Assembly (NCBI RefSeq): GCF_040932435.1
Contig: NZ_JBFQGA010000001.1
Span: 124,001-188,000 of the forward strand
Direction: 5' to 3'
DNA from: Kluyvera sp040932435
GTDB lineage: Bacteria; Pseudomonadota; Gammaproteobacteria; Enterobacterales; Enterobacteriaceae
DNA length: 64,000 nucleotides
In this document: positions 1 to 8,597 of the stretch, one piece after another
Position numbering within the stretch: the first letter of the stretch is position 1
Layout of the letters: the number at the start of each line of letters is the position of its first letter
Made by a program: the position numbers and the translations under genes
Notes under the pieces: model-generated
The model's database searches: none
Told to the model about the DNA's origin: nothing
The model's input: the letters and a program-made list of their open reading frames with translations, nothing else

Positions 1-573
1 ATTAATGACCCTGGCTACCATCTGGTGCGCACCTGCCGCGAAGCGGGCATTCGCGTGGTACCGCTGCCAGGCCCCTGTGCCGCCATTGCCGCGCTGAGCG
101 CCGCTGGCCTGCCGTCTGACCGTTTCTGCTATGAAGGTTTCTTACCGGCCAAGTCCAAAGGCCGTCGCGATGCGATGAAGGCGATTGAAGCCGAACCGCG
201 CACGCTGATTTTCTATGAATCCACCCACCGTCTGCTCGATAGTTTAGAAGATATGGTCGCAGTGTGGGGTGAATCCCGCTATGTGGTACTGGCGCGCGAG
301 CTAACCAAAACCTGGGAAACCATCCATGGCGCGCCGGTTGGCGAACTGCTGGCATGGGTGAAAGAGGACGAAAACCGTCGTAAAGGCGAGATGGTGCTGA
401 TCGTTGAAGGGCATAAAGCGCAAGATGACGAACTGCCCGCCGACGCGTTGCGCACCCTGGCGCTGCTACAGGCTGAACTGCCGCTGAAGAAAGCCGCGGC
501 GCTGGCGGCGGAAATTCACGGCGTGAAGAAGAACGCGCTGTATAAGTATGCGCTGGAGCAGCAGGGGGAATGA
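1..573 (+). CDS. rsmI: 16S rRNA 2'-O-ribose C1402 methyltransferase RsmI (5' end missing)
   Basis: RsmI uses S-adenosylmethionine to methylate the 2'-O of C1402 in 16S rRNA (decoding centre). The window opens inside the gene: the frame is open from base 1 (INDPGYHLVRTCREAG) to the stop at 573, giving 190 residues of a family usually about 286 long, so roughly the first 95 are outside. The visible part has the family's GPCAAIAALSAAGLPSDRF stretch and a Lys-rich C-terminus. An internal GTG at 25 is not the start. Identification rests on close similarity to enterobacterial RsmI (YraL). Confidence 0.95.
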   Translation: MNDPGYHLVRTCREAGIRVVPLPGPCAAIAALSAAGLPSDRFCYEGFLPAKSKGRRDAMKAIEAEPRTLIFYESTHRLLDSLEDMVAVWGESRYVVLARELTKTWETIHGAPVGELLAWVKEDENRRKGEMVLIVEGHKAQDDELPADALRTLALLQAELPLKKAAALAAEIHGVKKNALYKYALEQQGE

Positions 574-755
574 GGAAAGGCCTTTAATCACAAAGGATCT
601 TCCCGCGTTCGGTGAATAAAACGTGGGAATGACCCAATGTGTAGAGACTCGGAAATTCCCCGCAGAGCTGTCGCCGAGGAAGGAAATAGCATCTACGAGT
701 TTCTCGGCGGCTTTAAGGGCTTTCACTGTATCAGTGATCGTTTTTGATCAACCGT
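574..755. other. rsmI-gatR intergenic region, no supported gene
   Basis: About 180 bases between convergent rsmI and gatR. An imperfect inverted repeat (TTCCCGCGTT near 600, AACGTGGGAA ending near 629) could end rsmI transcription. A small GATC-bounded repeat (GATCGTTTTTGATC, about 737-750) lies just past the gatR stop. A minus-strand open frame starting at 726 runs into rsmI and is not recognised. Confidence 0.5.
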
Positions 756-1529
756 TTAAACGATCTGCAGTTCAACTCCAGTATCAGTCAGCGCGGCAGC
801 ATCCTGCTTACTGATATCGCTATCGGTGACGACGCAGTCGATCTTATCCATCGGCAGAACCTGGTTAAACCCGCGGCGATTAAATTTTGTCGCATCCAGA
901 ACGGCAATAACTTTATGCGCCGCCGCGGCCATGACGCCGCTAATCGAATAACCTTCGTTAAACGTGGTGATGCCGTTCGTCGCATCGATGCCGTCGGCAC
1001 CTACAAACATGAGATCGGCACAAATTCCCTGTAATGCACGCTCGGCAATCGTTCCATGCATAGAGTGCGTTTTGTGGCGTACGGTCCCGCCGCACACGAC
1101 CAGCGTAATATCTTTGTTTTCCGACAGCGTGAATGCCGCAGGCAGGCTGTTGGTGATGACGGTGATATTGTTCATATTGACCAGCTCTTCCGCAATGAGC
1201 AGCGTCGTGCTGCCACTATCGAGGATCACCGTCATGCCTTCCTTAATTAATGCGGTAGCGGCCTTGGCGATTCGCTTCTTAGGATCGCTGGCGAGCTGGT
1301 AGCGATCTTCCAGCATCACTTCTTGATTATCGGTTTCGGCGAGATTGCTGCCAAGACGGGCAGCACCCCCGTGAAAACGGGTGAGCAGTCCTTTTTCTTC
1401 GAGCAGGCGCAGGTCGGCGCGGATGGTAACTTCAGAAATGCCAAAGAGACTCGAAAGGTCTAATACCAGGACGCTACCCTGCGTATTCACCATATCGACG
1501 ATTTTGTTCCTTCGTTCAAATGAATTCAT
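756..1529 (-). CDS. gatR: Galactitol operon repressor GatR (DeoR family)
   Basis: DeoR-family repressor of galactitol genes, 257 residues. The N-terminal winged helix-turn-helix (about residues 5-57, SEVTIRADLRLLEEKGLLTRFHGGA) is followed by a sugar-phosphate-sensing DeoR C-terminal domain with the VILDSGSTT and GADGID motifs. It matches E. coli GatR nearly end to end (MNSFERRNKI start). It is the last gene of the leftward gat unit, about 110 bp past gatD. That gap holds GAAAG-type repeats (1570-1605) like those beside gatY, consistent with its own regulated promoter. In laboratory E. coli K-12 gatR is disrupted; here it is intact. Confidence 0.93.
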   Translation of the reverse strand: MNSFERRNKIVDMVNTQGSVLVLDLSSLFGISEVTIRADLRLLEEKGLLTRFHGGAARLGSNLAETDNQEVMLEDRYQLASDPKKRIAKAATALIKEGMTVILDSGSTTLLIAEELVNMNNITVITNSLPAAFTLSENKDITLVVCGGTVRHKTHSMHGTIAERALQGICADLMFVGADGIDATNGITTFNEGYSISGVMAAAAHKVIAVLDATKFNRRGFNQVLPMDKIDCVVTDSDISKQDAAALTDTGVELQIV

Positions 1530-1569
1530 CTTGATTTGCCTGATAATTAACTGAAGTTAGTTTAAACGA

Positions 1570-1635
1570 AGGCTAATGAAAGTTATATGATAATTTTCGA
1601 AAGGTAATGTGAGCCAGCTCAGATTGCTGGCTCCC
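1570..1635 (-). promoter_or_regulatory. gatR upstream region: GAAAG repeats and a hairpin
   Basis: The gap between gatD and gatR carries ATGAAAGTTA (about 1575-1584) and TTCGAAAGGTAA, words also present in the gatY control region, so a shared DeoR-type operator is plausible. A hairpin (GAGCCAGC/GCTGGCTC, about 1611-1633) follows the gatD stop but lacks a clear U-run. Assignment as operator is inference. Confidence 0.4.
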
Positions 1636-1639
1636 GGTA

Positions 1640-2683
1640 TTACGCCATCTTGAGCAGGATTTTTCCCTGCATTGGTGCGCCATTGAGTGCCTTAACATGG
1701 TGGGCAAAACTTTCTGTATCGCCAACATGTGCGATGAGCGGCGCGAGCTGAATCCGTTTCTCTGTCAGAAGCCGAGCGGCGATGTTCCACTCTTCACCCG
1801 GCCATGGTGCGGAGTAGTTCATCCAGCTGCCAATAATCGTCAATTCTTTTCGTAGAATCAGCCCGAAAGTATTGGATAACAGGGTGAGATCGTGGTGCAG
1901 CGTCCCGACTAACGCCAGTTGCGCGCGAGGGCCAGCCACTTCGATAGCGAGGGCTACGGTTTGCGGTGTCCCGGCGGTCTCCAATACTAATTGGTCGAAC
2001 TGATTTGCTTCCAGCGCCGATTGAATAGCTTTGCCATTCATTTCCCGGCTATTGAAGATGTGCGTTGCACCAAGTGATTTCGCCAGCTCCAGCTTTTGCG
2101 GATTGATATCAATCGCGGTGATGCTTTTAGCACCTAGCTCGCGGGCGCACTGGAGGGCCAACAGGCCAATTGTCCCGGCACCGATAATGACCACGTTTTT
2201 TCCTTCACATCCCTGCGCCAGATGGAAGGCATGCAGCCCAACGGTAATTGGTTCAATAAACGCGCCATCATCAATGGGCATGCCGTCCGGCAAGCGAAAG
2301 AGGTTGGCGCGCCTGACGATGATATATTCGGCGTTACCGCCTTCGCTGCGTGAGCCGACAAACTGGTACTGCTTACATAATGAGAAGTAGCCGCGTGCGC
2401 ATTGCGGGCAGTCAAAGCACGGTAACAGCGGCACGCAGGCCACGGCATCCCCTGGCTGTATGTCGGTAACGGCGGGGCCATAGGATTCAACATAGCCGCT
2501 GAATTCATGTCCTAGGGTAATCGGGTAATAGTGTGCGCCTTTGGCAAAAATACGCGGGATATCTGAACCGCAAAGTCCGGAACAGATGACCTTGACCAGC
2601 ACATCATCGTCATTTTTCAGGGTTGGTATTGGACGTTCTTCAACGCGTACGTCTCCCTCAGCGTGAATCACCACTGATTTCAT
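1640..2683 (-). CDS. gatD: Galactitol-1-phosphate 5-dehydrogenase GatD
   Basis: Zinc-dependent medium-chain dehydrogenase that oxidises galactitol-1-phosphate to D-tagatose-6-phosphate with NAD+. The product is 347 residues (E. coli 346). Visible motifs: GLCGSD and GHEFSGY (catalytic zinc), the four-Cys structural zinc lobe CFDCPQCARGYFSLC, and the Rossmann GAGTIGLLALQ. The start is ATG 2683 (MKSVVI): GGAG lies 6 bases upstream. The in-frame ATG at 2695 is rejected because it overlaps that ribosome site. A terminator-like hairpin separates it from gatC. Confidence 0.95.
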   Translation of the reverse strand: MKSVVIHAEGDVRVEERPIPTLKNDDDVLVKVICSGLCGSDIPRIFAKGAHYYPITLGHEFSGYVESYGPAVTDIQPGDAVACVPLLPCFDCPQCARGYFSLCKQYQFVGSRSEGGNAEYIIVRRANLFRLPDGMPIDDGAFIEPITVGLHAFHLAQGCEGKNVVIIGAGTIGLLALQCARELGAKSITAIDINPQKLELAKSLGATHIFNSREMNGKAIQSALEANQFDQLVLETAGTPQTVALAIEVAGPRAQLALVGTLHHDLTLLSNTFGLILRKELTIIGSWMNYSAPWPGEEWNIAARLLTEKRIQLAPLIAHVGDTESFAHHVKALNGAPMQGKILLKMA

Positions 2684-2700
2684 AACGGTCTCCATAAGCT

Positions 2701-2724
2701 AAAAAAGGGGAGCGGACGCTCCCC
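2701..2724 (-). terminator. Intrinsic terminator/attenuator between gatC and gatD
   Basis: On the minus strand GGGGAGCG-TCC-CGCTCCCC-type stem followed directly by six T, 5 bases after the gatC stop and about 18 bases before the gatD start. It has all features of a Rho-independent terminator but lies inside the operon, so it probably reduces gatD (and gatR) relative to the PTS genes. Confidence 0.75.
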
Positions 2725-2729
2725 GGATA

Positions 2730-4103
2730 TTAAGACATGTCTGGGCTCTGCTGCACGGCGGTGGCTTTTTCAGCCGCTTCGAAACTGCGTGCCCGGCGCC
2801 AGGTCAACATGACCCCAAGTAGATAGATGACGGCAATAACGAAGAAGCCGACGAGGTTCTGCCAAGTAAAGAGTTGAATCAGTAGCCAGGTGATAGGCGA
2901 ACCGCCCTGATCGAGTGACGCGACCTGACTACCCGCCTTCAACGCACCGGCGTTTGCCGCTAACTGGGTATGTAGTCCAATGGTTTGAGTGGCAATCCAC
3001 AGCGTGATCCCCATGATAATTACGCCGGAAATCAGCGTGCGGAACAGGTTACCTTGGTGTACTGCCACCGCCATCGCAACAAAGAAGCCGATGGTGGCAA
3101 GGTCGCCGAATGGCAGTACTTGGTTACCAGGCACCAGGACCGCAATGAGGATGGTCAGCGGGATAAAAATCAGGCTTGCGGATACCACGGAGGTATGGCC
3201 TAACAACAGAGCAGGATCGAGACCGATAAGGAACTCTTGACCGCCAAACTTAGCCTGTAGGCGTTTGCGGGCATGTTTAGCAATTGGCGTTAAGCCATCC
3301 ATTATTGGTTTAATGACGCGAGGCATCAGCAACATCACGGCGGCAGTTTTAACGGCCAGCTGTAGCACGGCTTTCAGGTCATAACCTGCCAACATGCCAA
3401 TCACCAGACCCATCACAAAACCGACGGTGACGGGTTCTCCGAACGGGCCGAAGCGTTTTTGCACGTCGTCTGCGCTAAAATGGATACGATTTAGTCCGGG
3501 AATTTTCTCGATAATCGTGTCCACGAGAACGGCAATTGGGCCAAGCCACGCGGAAGAACCGTGTGGAATAGCAATACCATCAAGGCCAAAAAAGTCGCGA
3601 GTATCTTTGGCAAACCAGTCACCCAGTTTATAGACGAAGGCGGCGTGAACCACCACGCCCAGAATCCCCAGCCAGTACGAACCGGTTGCCAGATGTAGCA
3701 TGGCGCCGGTAAAGGTCATGTGCCAGATATTCCAGATATCGACGTTCACGACGCGGGTCATACGGGTCACCAGCATCAGGATATTGACGCCTATAGCGAC
3801 AGGTATGGCGACCAGCGCAATCTGAGAAGCCCAAGTCATCGGGGATGATCCCGGCCAGCCCACGTCTATTACGTGCAGGTTAATTTCGAAATGCTCCGCC
3901 ATCGCTTTTGCTGCTGGCCCAATGGAGTCGAGCATCAGGCCAATGACCAGCCCGATACCGACGAAACCAATCCCAATATGCAGACCTGATTTAAAGCAAT
4001 CCCCGAGTTTCATCCCCAGCAATTTAGAGAAGATGATGATGACCAGCGGCAACATAACCGTTGGGCCTAAGTCTAGGATATAACGCATTATTTCGCTAAA
4101 CAT
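2730..4103 (-). CDS. gatC: Galactitol PTS permease IIC, GatC
   Basis: Membrane channel component of the galactitol phosphotransferase system, 457 residues (E. coli 451). It is very hydrophobic with about ten or more membrane segments, and carries the conserved HIGIGFVGIGLVIG and FGPFGEPVTVGFVMG stretches. It imports galactitol, which is phosphorylated through GatB and GatA. The start ATG 4103 lies just 4 bases after the gatB stop, consistent with translational coupling. The C-terminal tail (about 20 residues) diverges from E. coli, as expected for the cytoplasmic end. Confidence 0.95.
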   Translation of the reverse strand: MFSEIMRYILDLGPTVMLPLVIIIFSKLLGMKLGDCFKSGLHIGIGFVGIGLVIGLMLDSIGPAAKAMAEHFEINLHVIDVGWPGSSPMTWASQIALVAIPVAIGVNILMLVTRMTRVVNVDIWNIWHMTFTGAMLHLATGSYWLGILGVVVHAAFVYKLGDWFAKDTRDFFGLDGIAIPHGSSAWLGPIAVLVDTIIEKIPGLNRIHFSADDVQKRFGPFGEPVTVGFVMGLVIGMLAGYDLKAVLQLAVKTAAVMLLMPRVIKPIMDGLTPIAKHARKRLQAKFGGQEFLIGLDPALLLGHTSVVSASLIFIPLTILIAVLVPGNQVLPFGDLATIGFFVAMAVAVHQGNLFRTLISGVIIMGITLWIATQTIGLHTQLAANAGALKAGSQVASLDQGGSPITWLLIQLFTWQNLVGFFVIAVIYLLGVMLTWRRARSFEAAEKATAVQQSPDMS

Positions 4104-4107
4104 GACG

Positions 4108-4392
4108 TTACCCCACGAGGATGGTCAGGATTTTTTGTTGCAGTCCTTCGATGCCTACCCCAGAAACAAACGGCATACCGTGAACCACGGGAATATCACC
4201 AAAAGTACGGTCAACGCGAGCGGTGGTGCAGATAAGATCGGCACCATCCATATAGGTTTCAATTTCGGTCACCCGGCACTGCACCAAGTCGAGAGAAATA
4301 CCGTGCGCTTCACACAGTTCCTTAATCTCTTCTGCGGCCATGGTTGAGGTTGCTACGGCACCGCCGCAGGCAACAATCACTTTACGTTTCAT
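4108..4392 (-). CDS. gatB: Galactitol PTS IIB component GatB
   Basis: Cytoplasmic phosphocarrier of 94 residues. The phosphorylatable cysteine is Cys9 in VIVACGGAVATSTMAAEEI, the standard loop of galactitol-family IIB proteins. It takes phosphate from GatA and passes it to galactitol bound by GatC. Length and sequence match E. coli GatB. It lies between gatA and gatC in the leftward operon. Confidence 0.95.
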   Translation of the reverse strand: MKRKVIVACGGAVATSTMAAEEIKELCEAHGISLDLVQCRVTEIETYMDGADLICTTARVDRTFGDIPVVHGMPFVSGVGIEGLQQKILTILVG

Positions 4393-4421
4393 AGGGTATT
4401 CCTTTTATTATCAGTTTATTA

Positions 4422-4886
4422 TCAAGCCTGTATGCACTGCTCTGGCTCGAGGATAGTTTCCCGAAAACGCGCTGCGAGCTCAGCATCGGGGGCGCTCAGC
4501 AAGGCGTCGAGGACATTCGGGTTTTGTAGCTCACTAAACAGACGGCGCAGCAGTTTCAGCTGTGCCGCCGGGTTTTCCACAATCAGGGCGATAATCAACG
4601 AGACGCCGATTTCCGCATCATCGTCTGCTTGCTGAAAATTCACCGGTTTGTTTGGGCGAATTAGGTAAATCGCAGGTGATTTGGCGTGTGTTGCCTCACA
4701 ATGCGGAATGGCAACCGCATGGCGCTCTAGCGCAATTCCGGTTGGAAATACCGTTTCTCGTTCTAGCAGCGCCTGCGGATAGCTGTCATGCACTACCCCC
4801 TTTGCCAGCATCTCCTCACTAATGTGTGCCAGCGCCTGCTGGCACGTGTTGAATTCAATTCCGGTACGGACAAATAGTTGGCTCAT
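4422..4886 (-). CDS. gatA: Galactitol PTS IIA component GatA
   Basis: Fructose/mannitol-type IIA domain, 154 residues (E. coli 150). His62 in HAVAIPHCEATHA is the phosphorylation site that accepts phosphate from HPr. The start chosen is ATG 4886 (MSQLFVRTGIEF) with GGAG 7 bases upstream; an ATG at 4922 would overlap the end of gatZ and adds 12 residues absent from relatives. It lies 14 bases after gatZ, in the same transcription unit. Confidence 0.94.
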   Translation of the reverse strand: MSQLFVRTGIEFNTCQQALAHISEEMLAKGVVHDSYPQALLERETVFPTGIALERHAVAIPHCEATHAKSPAIYLIRPNKPVNFQQADDDAEIGVSLIIALIVENPAAQLKLLRRLFSELQNPNVLDALLSAPDAELAARFRETILEPEQCIQA

Positions 4887-4900
4887 AGGGGCTCCATATA

Positions 4901-6172
4901 TCAGGCAGCTTCTGCCACGCAACCGAAACGGTATGCGCGGAGAACATCCTGAATCTTGTCGATGATGAGGTTATGCGGCGTCGCGGCCAGCGTGCCAGCG
5001 GACAGGCGTTCGAACTGCATCGGCAGATACTGACTAATCAGTCCCAATGGCAGCGATACGCCATCAAGGTTGGTAATCAGCTTCTCTACGCTTTGGCGAA
5101 TGCGCGGGTGTGGCCAGTAATAGCGGATACGGTCGGAAAGGCTAAAGTGGATGTCGACCATCGCCTGACTCCAGGTTGGGCGATAGTACTTTTTCCAGTA
5201 TCCCGGTTCGTTGAGCATGACTTCATTAATCACTTCCAACACGTGACTACGCTGCTCAGGAGATACCAACTGTGTCTCCATTTGTGCCAGCGCGAAAATG
5301 GCTTCACGCAGGGCGAAGGTGAGTGCTGGGCCAACTTTCAAAATGGCATAGTGGTCGCGGACCAGTGAACGATAGGCCTGACGAGTCTGGTAATCGGTTG
5401 AATGTGCTTCATAGACCATCGGCGTTTTTCTGACCCAAGCAGAAAGCGCCTCGGCCGCGTTTGGTTGATAGTGAATAATCTGGGTGTGGTCGAATTCAAC
5501 GCCTGGCTGAACCACGATGGCGATGACGCGATCCAGCGCCGCTTCAAGACTTAATGCCCGGAAGGCGACCTGATGCGTTTCTAGTGTCCGCGCGGCGTCT
5601 TCTTCACGAGTGACGTGAACGGTGCCGATGGTGCTGGCCTCACCGCCTGGAACCGGAACTTCCGTACCGATAACGTAGGTCAGTTCGCGTTTTTGCGCAT
5701 CTGTGGCGACTTCCTCTGCGGCTTGGCAAAGCACGGCGGCGCGTTCGGCAACCACTTCTGGAGGAAGCGGAGTGGGATCGTCTGCACAGGACATTGAGGC
5801 ATCGAGGTGAATTTTGCTAAACCCAGCAGCGACATAGGCTTTGATCAGAGCGATCGATTTTTCCATTGCCTCTGCAGCGGTTTCATCCTGCCAGCAGTTT
5901 GGTCCTAGATGATCGCCGCCGAGAATGAGCCTTTCACGAGGGAAGCCAACCTCTTGGGCAATGTTGTAGACGAAATCACGGAAGTCAGCCGGTTTCATGC
6001 CGGTGTAACCGCCAAATTGATTGACTTGGTTTGAAGTGGCTTCAATCAGGACCTTTTGATCACTGTGTAGATCAAAACGTAATGCAGCTTCAATCACGAG
6101 GGGGTGTGCGGAACACACGGAACAGATACCAATGTGCTCACCGGCTTTATGTCTGGAAATTATATCTTTCAT
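4901..6172 (-). CDS. gatZ: Tagatose-1,6-bisphosphate aldolase subunit GatZ
   Basis: Non-catalytic partner that stabilises and activates the aldolase GatY, 423 residues (E. coli 420). It has the family stretches HKAGEHIGICSVCSAHP, GGDHLGPNCWQ and HLDASMSCADDP. The start ATG 6172 (MKDIIS) is preceded by GGAGG. Between gatZ and the upstream PTS gene are 176 bases with a terminator, so gatZ probably begins its own transcription unit here. In E. coli gatZ directly follows gatY; here three tag genes separate them. Confidence 0.95.
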   Translation of the reverse strand: MKDIISRHKAGEHIGICSVCSAHPLVIEAALRFDLHSDQKVLIEATSNQVNQFGGYTGMKPADFRDFVYNIAQEVGFPRERLILGGDHLGPNCWQDETAAEAMEKSIALIKAYVAAGFSKIHLDASMSCADDPTPLPPEVVAERAAVLCQAAEEVATDAQKRELTYVIGTEVPVPGGEASTIGTVHVTREEDAARTLETHQVAFRALSLEAALDRVIAIVVQPGVEFDHTQIIHYQPNAAEALSAWVRKTPMVYEAHSTDYQTRQAYRSLVRDHYAILKVGPALTFALREAIFALAQMETQLVSPEQRSHVLEVINEVMLNEPGYWKKYYRPTWSQAMVDIHFSLSDRIRYYWPHPRIRQSVEKLITNLDGVSLPLGLISQYLPMQFERLSAGTLAATPHNLIIDKIQDVLRAYRFGCVAEAA

Positions 6173-6300
6173 TTTAATCCTCCGTTTTCTTTCGAATATA
6201 TTCGTTATGTTTTGTTTGTATCGCAAACACCTTTGTTTTGTTTTGTGATCGTTATCGGAAAATCTAGCTATATCGGAAAAAATGGAGGGGGTAGACAGGT
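6173..6300 (-). promoter_or_regulatory. Candidate gatZABCDR promoter region
   Basis: AT-rich 128 bases upstream of gatZ, beyond the terminator that ends the tagH unit. It contains TTTCGAATATATTCG-type dyad sequence (about 6190-6206) and TTTTGTGATCG (6239-6249), which resembles half a CRP site. A separate promoter is inferred from the terminator upstream; no exact -35/-10 pair is claimed. Confidence 0.4.
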
Positions 6301-6335
6301 AAAAAACGCCCAGCCATTAATGACTGAGCGTTTTT
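6301..6335 (-). terminator. Intrinsic terminator after the tagH-type PTS gene
   Basis: Minus-strand stem AAAACGCTCAG/CTGGGCGTTTT with one mismatch and flanking T runs, 14 bases after the tagH stop. It splits the gatY-tag genes from gatZABCDR. Confidence 0.75.
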
Positions 6336-6348
6336 AACTTATTGAAAA

Positions 6349-7164
6349 TTAATTAAATAATCTTGATAGCCAGCTGCGGCGATTTTTTTCTGTTGGCTGG
6401 GCTACCTGTTGCGGCTGGGCGGCTATTTCACCTAACCCTGCGTCGAAAGCCATCCCAATCGCTGATAGCGCCTGATGAGCATCGTCACCGCTGGCCATAA
6501 AGTGCAGTCGATGCCCCTGTTTCGCTCCCAGTGAAACGACGCGCATGAGATTCTTGGCATCGACGATCGCGGAATGGGTATCGAGATTTTCCACCCGAAT
6601 TTGCGACTGCCACTGCTTTACCGCTTTCACCAGCACTGCGCTGGGGCGCGCGTGCAGGCCGTGTGGGTTGCGCAGTGTAAACGTCGCATCTTCATCAAAC
6701 ACCGGTGGTGGCTCGATGATATCGCCCTCGGCAGGGATGATCTTACCGGCCAGAATATCCAGCACTGACTGCGCGTTTTCGGCGCGGGACAACGCCTCGG
6801 GTACGCGATCATCGCCCAGCGCATGAGTGAGCTGGCGCAAAATATCGAGATGCTCATTATCTTGGGCAGCAATTCCGACAATCAGGTACGCGGTTTGGTC
6901 TTCGCCCCAATCAACACCCTGCGGGCAGGCCAGCACTTTCACCCCGGTTTTCAGGACCGCATCGCGGCTTTGCGGCGTGCCGTGAGGGATGGCAATGCCG
7001 TTCCCAAGGTAGGTGCTGATTTGACCTTCGCGGTCGCGCATCCCTTGTAAGTAGGCCGGCTGGGTATGCCCTGCGTCGGTGAGCGTACCGACAATACGGT
7101 TGAGCGCCTCATCTTTCGTTTTGATCTGATGGTCGAAATGGATATCGGCAAAAGTCAATTGCAT
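6349..7164 (-). CDS. tagH: PTS IIA-HPr fusion protein (tagatose/fructose type, TagH)
   Basis: A 271-residue two-domain phosphocarrier. Residues 1-145 are a fructose-family IIA domain with His61 (GIAIPHGT). Residues about 158-245 are an HPr domain with His171 (NPHGLHARPSA). It lacks the extra middle module of FruB (376 residues). At the HPr Ser46-equivalent position it has Asn205 (AKNLMRVVSLG). It ends in a basic tail. It would take phosphate from Enzyme I and feed the adjacent IIBC. The name follows published enteric gat/tag clusters; specificity for D-tagatose is inferred from neighbours. Confidence 0.82.
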   Translation of the reverse strand: MQLTFADIHFDHQIKTKDEALNRIVGTLTDAGHTQPAYLQGMRDREGQISTYLGNGIAIPHGTPQSRDAVLKTGVKVLACPQGVDWGEDQTAYLIVGIAAQDNEHLDILRQLTHALGDDRVPEALSRAENAQSVLDILAGKIIPAEGDIIEPPPVFDEDATFTLRNPHGLHARPSAVLVKAVKQWQSQIRVENLDTHSAIVDAKNLMRVVSLGAKQGHRLHFMASGDDAHQALSAIGMAFDAGLGEIAAQPQQVAQPTEKNRRSWLSRLFN

Positions 7165-7174
7165 AGTGCTTTCC

Positions 7175-8587
7175 TTATTTGACCGCGTTGGCTAGCGCCA
7201 GCGCTTCCTGAGAACGTTTTTGCCACAGTCGCCAGAATCCCAGCATCACCGCACCGCAGGCGGAACCCGCGAGAATACACAGCACCCAAATCAGCGGTTT
7301 GTTCACCAGCGGCAGAATTAAGAAGCCACCGTGCGGTGCAGGGACTTCGATATGCAGGCTGTAGCTGAGGACGGCGGAAATTGAGGAGGCGATCATCATC
7401 ATCGGGATGACGCGCAGCGGATCTTTCGCGGCAAAGGGAATCGCCCCTTCGGTGATATGCGTGCAGCCGAGAATGTAGTTCACCATACCTGCCGCCCGTT
7501 CTTCTTCGCTGAAGCCTTTGGGGAAAAAGGTGGTGGCCAATGCGATGACCAGCGGCGGGGTAATGCAGGCCGCAGAGACGCCCGCCATAAAGAAGAAGTT
7601 TCCTTGGCCTAGCAGCAGTGTGCCGGTCACGTAGGCGGCTTTATTCACCGGGCCACCGAAGTCAAAGGAGCACATCGCGCCAACCACAATTCCCAGCAGT
7701 ATCGGGTTTGCCTGCTGCAAGGAGCTTAACCAACTCATCATGCCGTTATTAATTGCGGCAACGGGTTGACCAAGCAGCACCATCAGCACGCCAATCACCA
7801 GCACGCCAATCAGCGGCATGATGAAGATAGATTTCAGCCCCTCATACTGGCGCGGCAGCCCGCTAAGCAGGTTACGAATCAACAGCATAAAGTAACCGGC
7901 GGCGAAACCGGCGATGATCCCGCCGAGGAAACCAGCACCGGTAGCATTAGCCAGCAAGCCGCCAACAAAGCCGGCAACCATGCCGGGACGCCCTGAAATC
8001 GACCACGCTATATAGGCAGTAAAGACCGGCACCATGATGGAAAATGCCTGCTGGCCTACCTTCATTAGGGTGGCGGCAATAATGTTGTACTGCGGTGAGT
8101 TGGGATCGGCTGAATAGATGCCCCAGAGAAAAGAGAGGGCAATCAGAATGCCACCCGCCACCACGAATGGCAGCATGTTCGACACGCCGCTCATTAAGTG
8201 CTTATAGATTTGGCGCCCGAACGATTCCTGCTCATATTTTTCAGTCGAGTCTGATGCCGCCGTTATTCCCTGGCGGCGAGTAGCCTGACCGTTTACCACT
8301 TTATTAATTAACTCGACGGGATGATGAATAGCTTCTTTTACGGGTACCTCAATAACGGGAAGACCATTAAAACGCTCAGCATTCACATCTTTATCGGCGG
8401 CGATAATTACGCCGTAAATATCTTTTAAATCGTCTGTAGTAATGGCATTCTCAACGCCAGAAGCACCGTTGGTTTCTATTTTAATCTCGACATTTAATTT
8501 TTTTGCTGCGGTTTTCAAGGCTTCTTCAGCCATAAATGTATGGGCTATACCTGTAGGGCAGCCGGTAACTGCAATAATTTTTTTCAT
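7175..8587 (-). CDS. tagT: Fructose-family PTS IIBC component (tagatose permease, TagT)
   Basis: A 470-residue fused IIB-IIC protein. The IIB domain (1-100) has Cys10 in AVTGCPTGIAHTFMAEEAL; after a linker, the IIC domain (about 130-465) has about nine membrane segments and the FDFGGPVNKAAY and GAIPFAAKDPLRVIP motifs. It is a paralogue of FruA. The product would be the sugar 1-phosphate, which fits the following 1-phosphofructokinase-like gene. It lies 10 bases from each neighbour, so the three genes are one operon. Substrate D-tagatose is inferred from the gat context and known enteric loci. Confidence 0.85.
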   Translation of the reverse strand: MKKIIAVTGCPTGIAHTFMAEEALKTAAKKLNVEIKIETNGASGVENAITTDDLKDIYGVIIAADKDVNAERFNGLPVIEVPVKEAIHHPVELINKVVNGQATRRQGITAASDSTEKYEQESFGRQIYKHLMSGVSNMLPFVVAGGILIALSFLWGIYSADPNSPQYNIIAATLMKVGQQAFSIMVPVFTAYIAWSISGRPGMVAGFVGGLLANATGAGFLGGIIAGFAAGYFMLLIRNLLSGLPRQYEGLKSIFIMPLIGVLVIGVLMVLLGQPVAAINNGMMSWLSSLQQANPILLGIVVGAMCSFDFGGPVNKAAYVTGTLLLGQGNFFFMAGVSAACITPPLVIALATTFFPKGFSEEERAAGMVNYILGCTHITEGAIPFAAKDPLRVIPMMMIASSISAVLSYSLHIEVPAPHGGFLILPLVNKPLIWVLCILAGSACGAVMLGFWRLWQKRSQEALALANAVK

Positions 8588-8597
8588 AATCGGGCCT

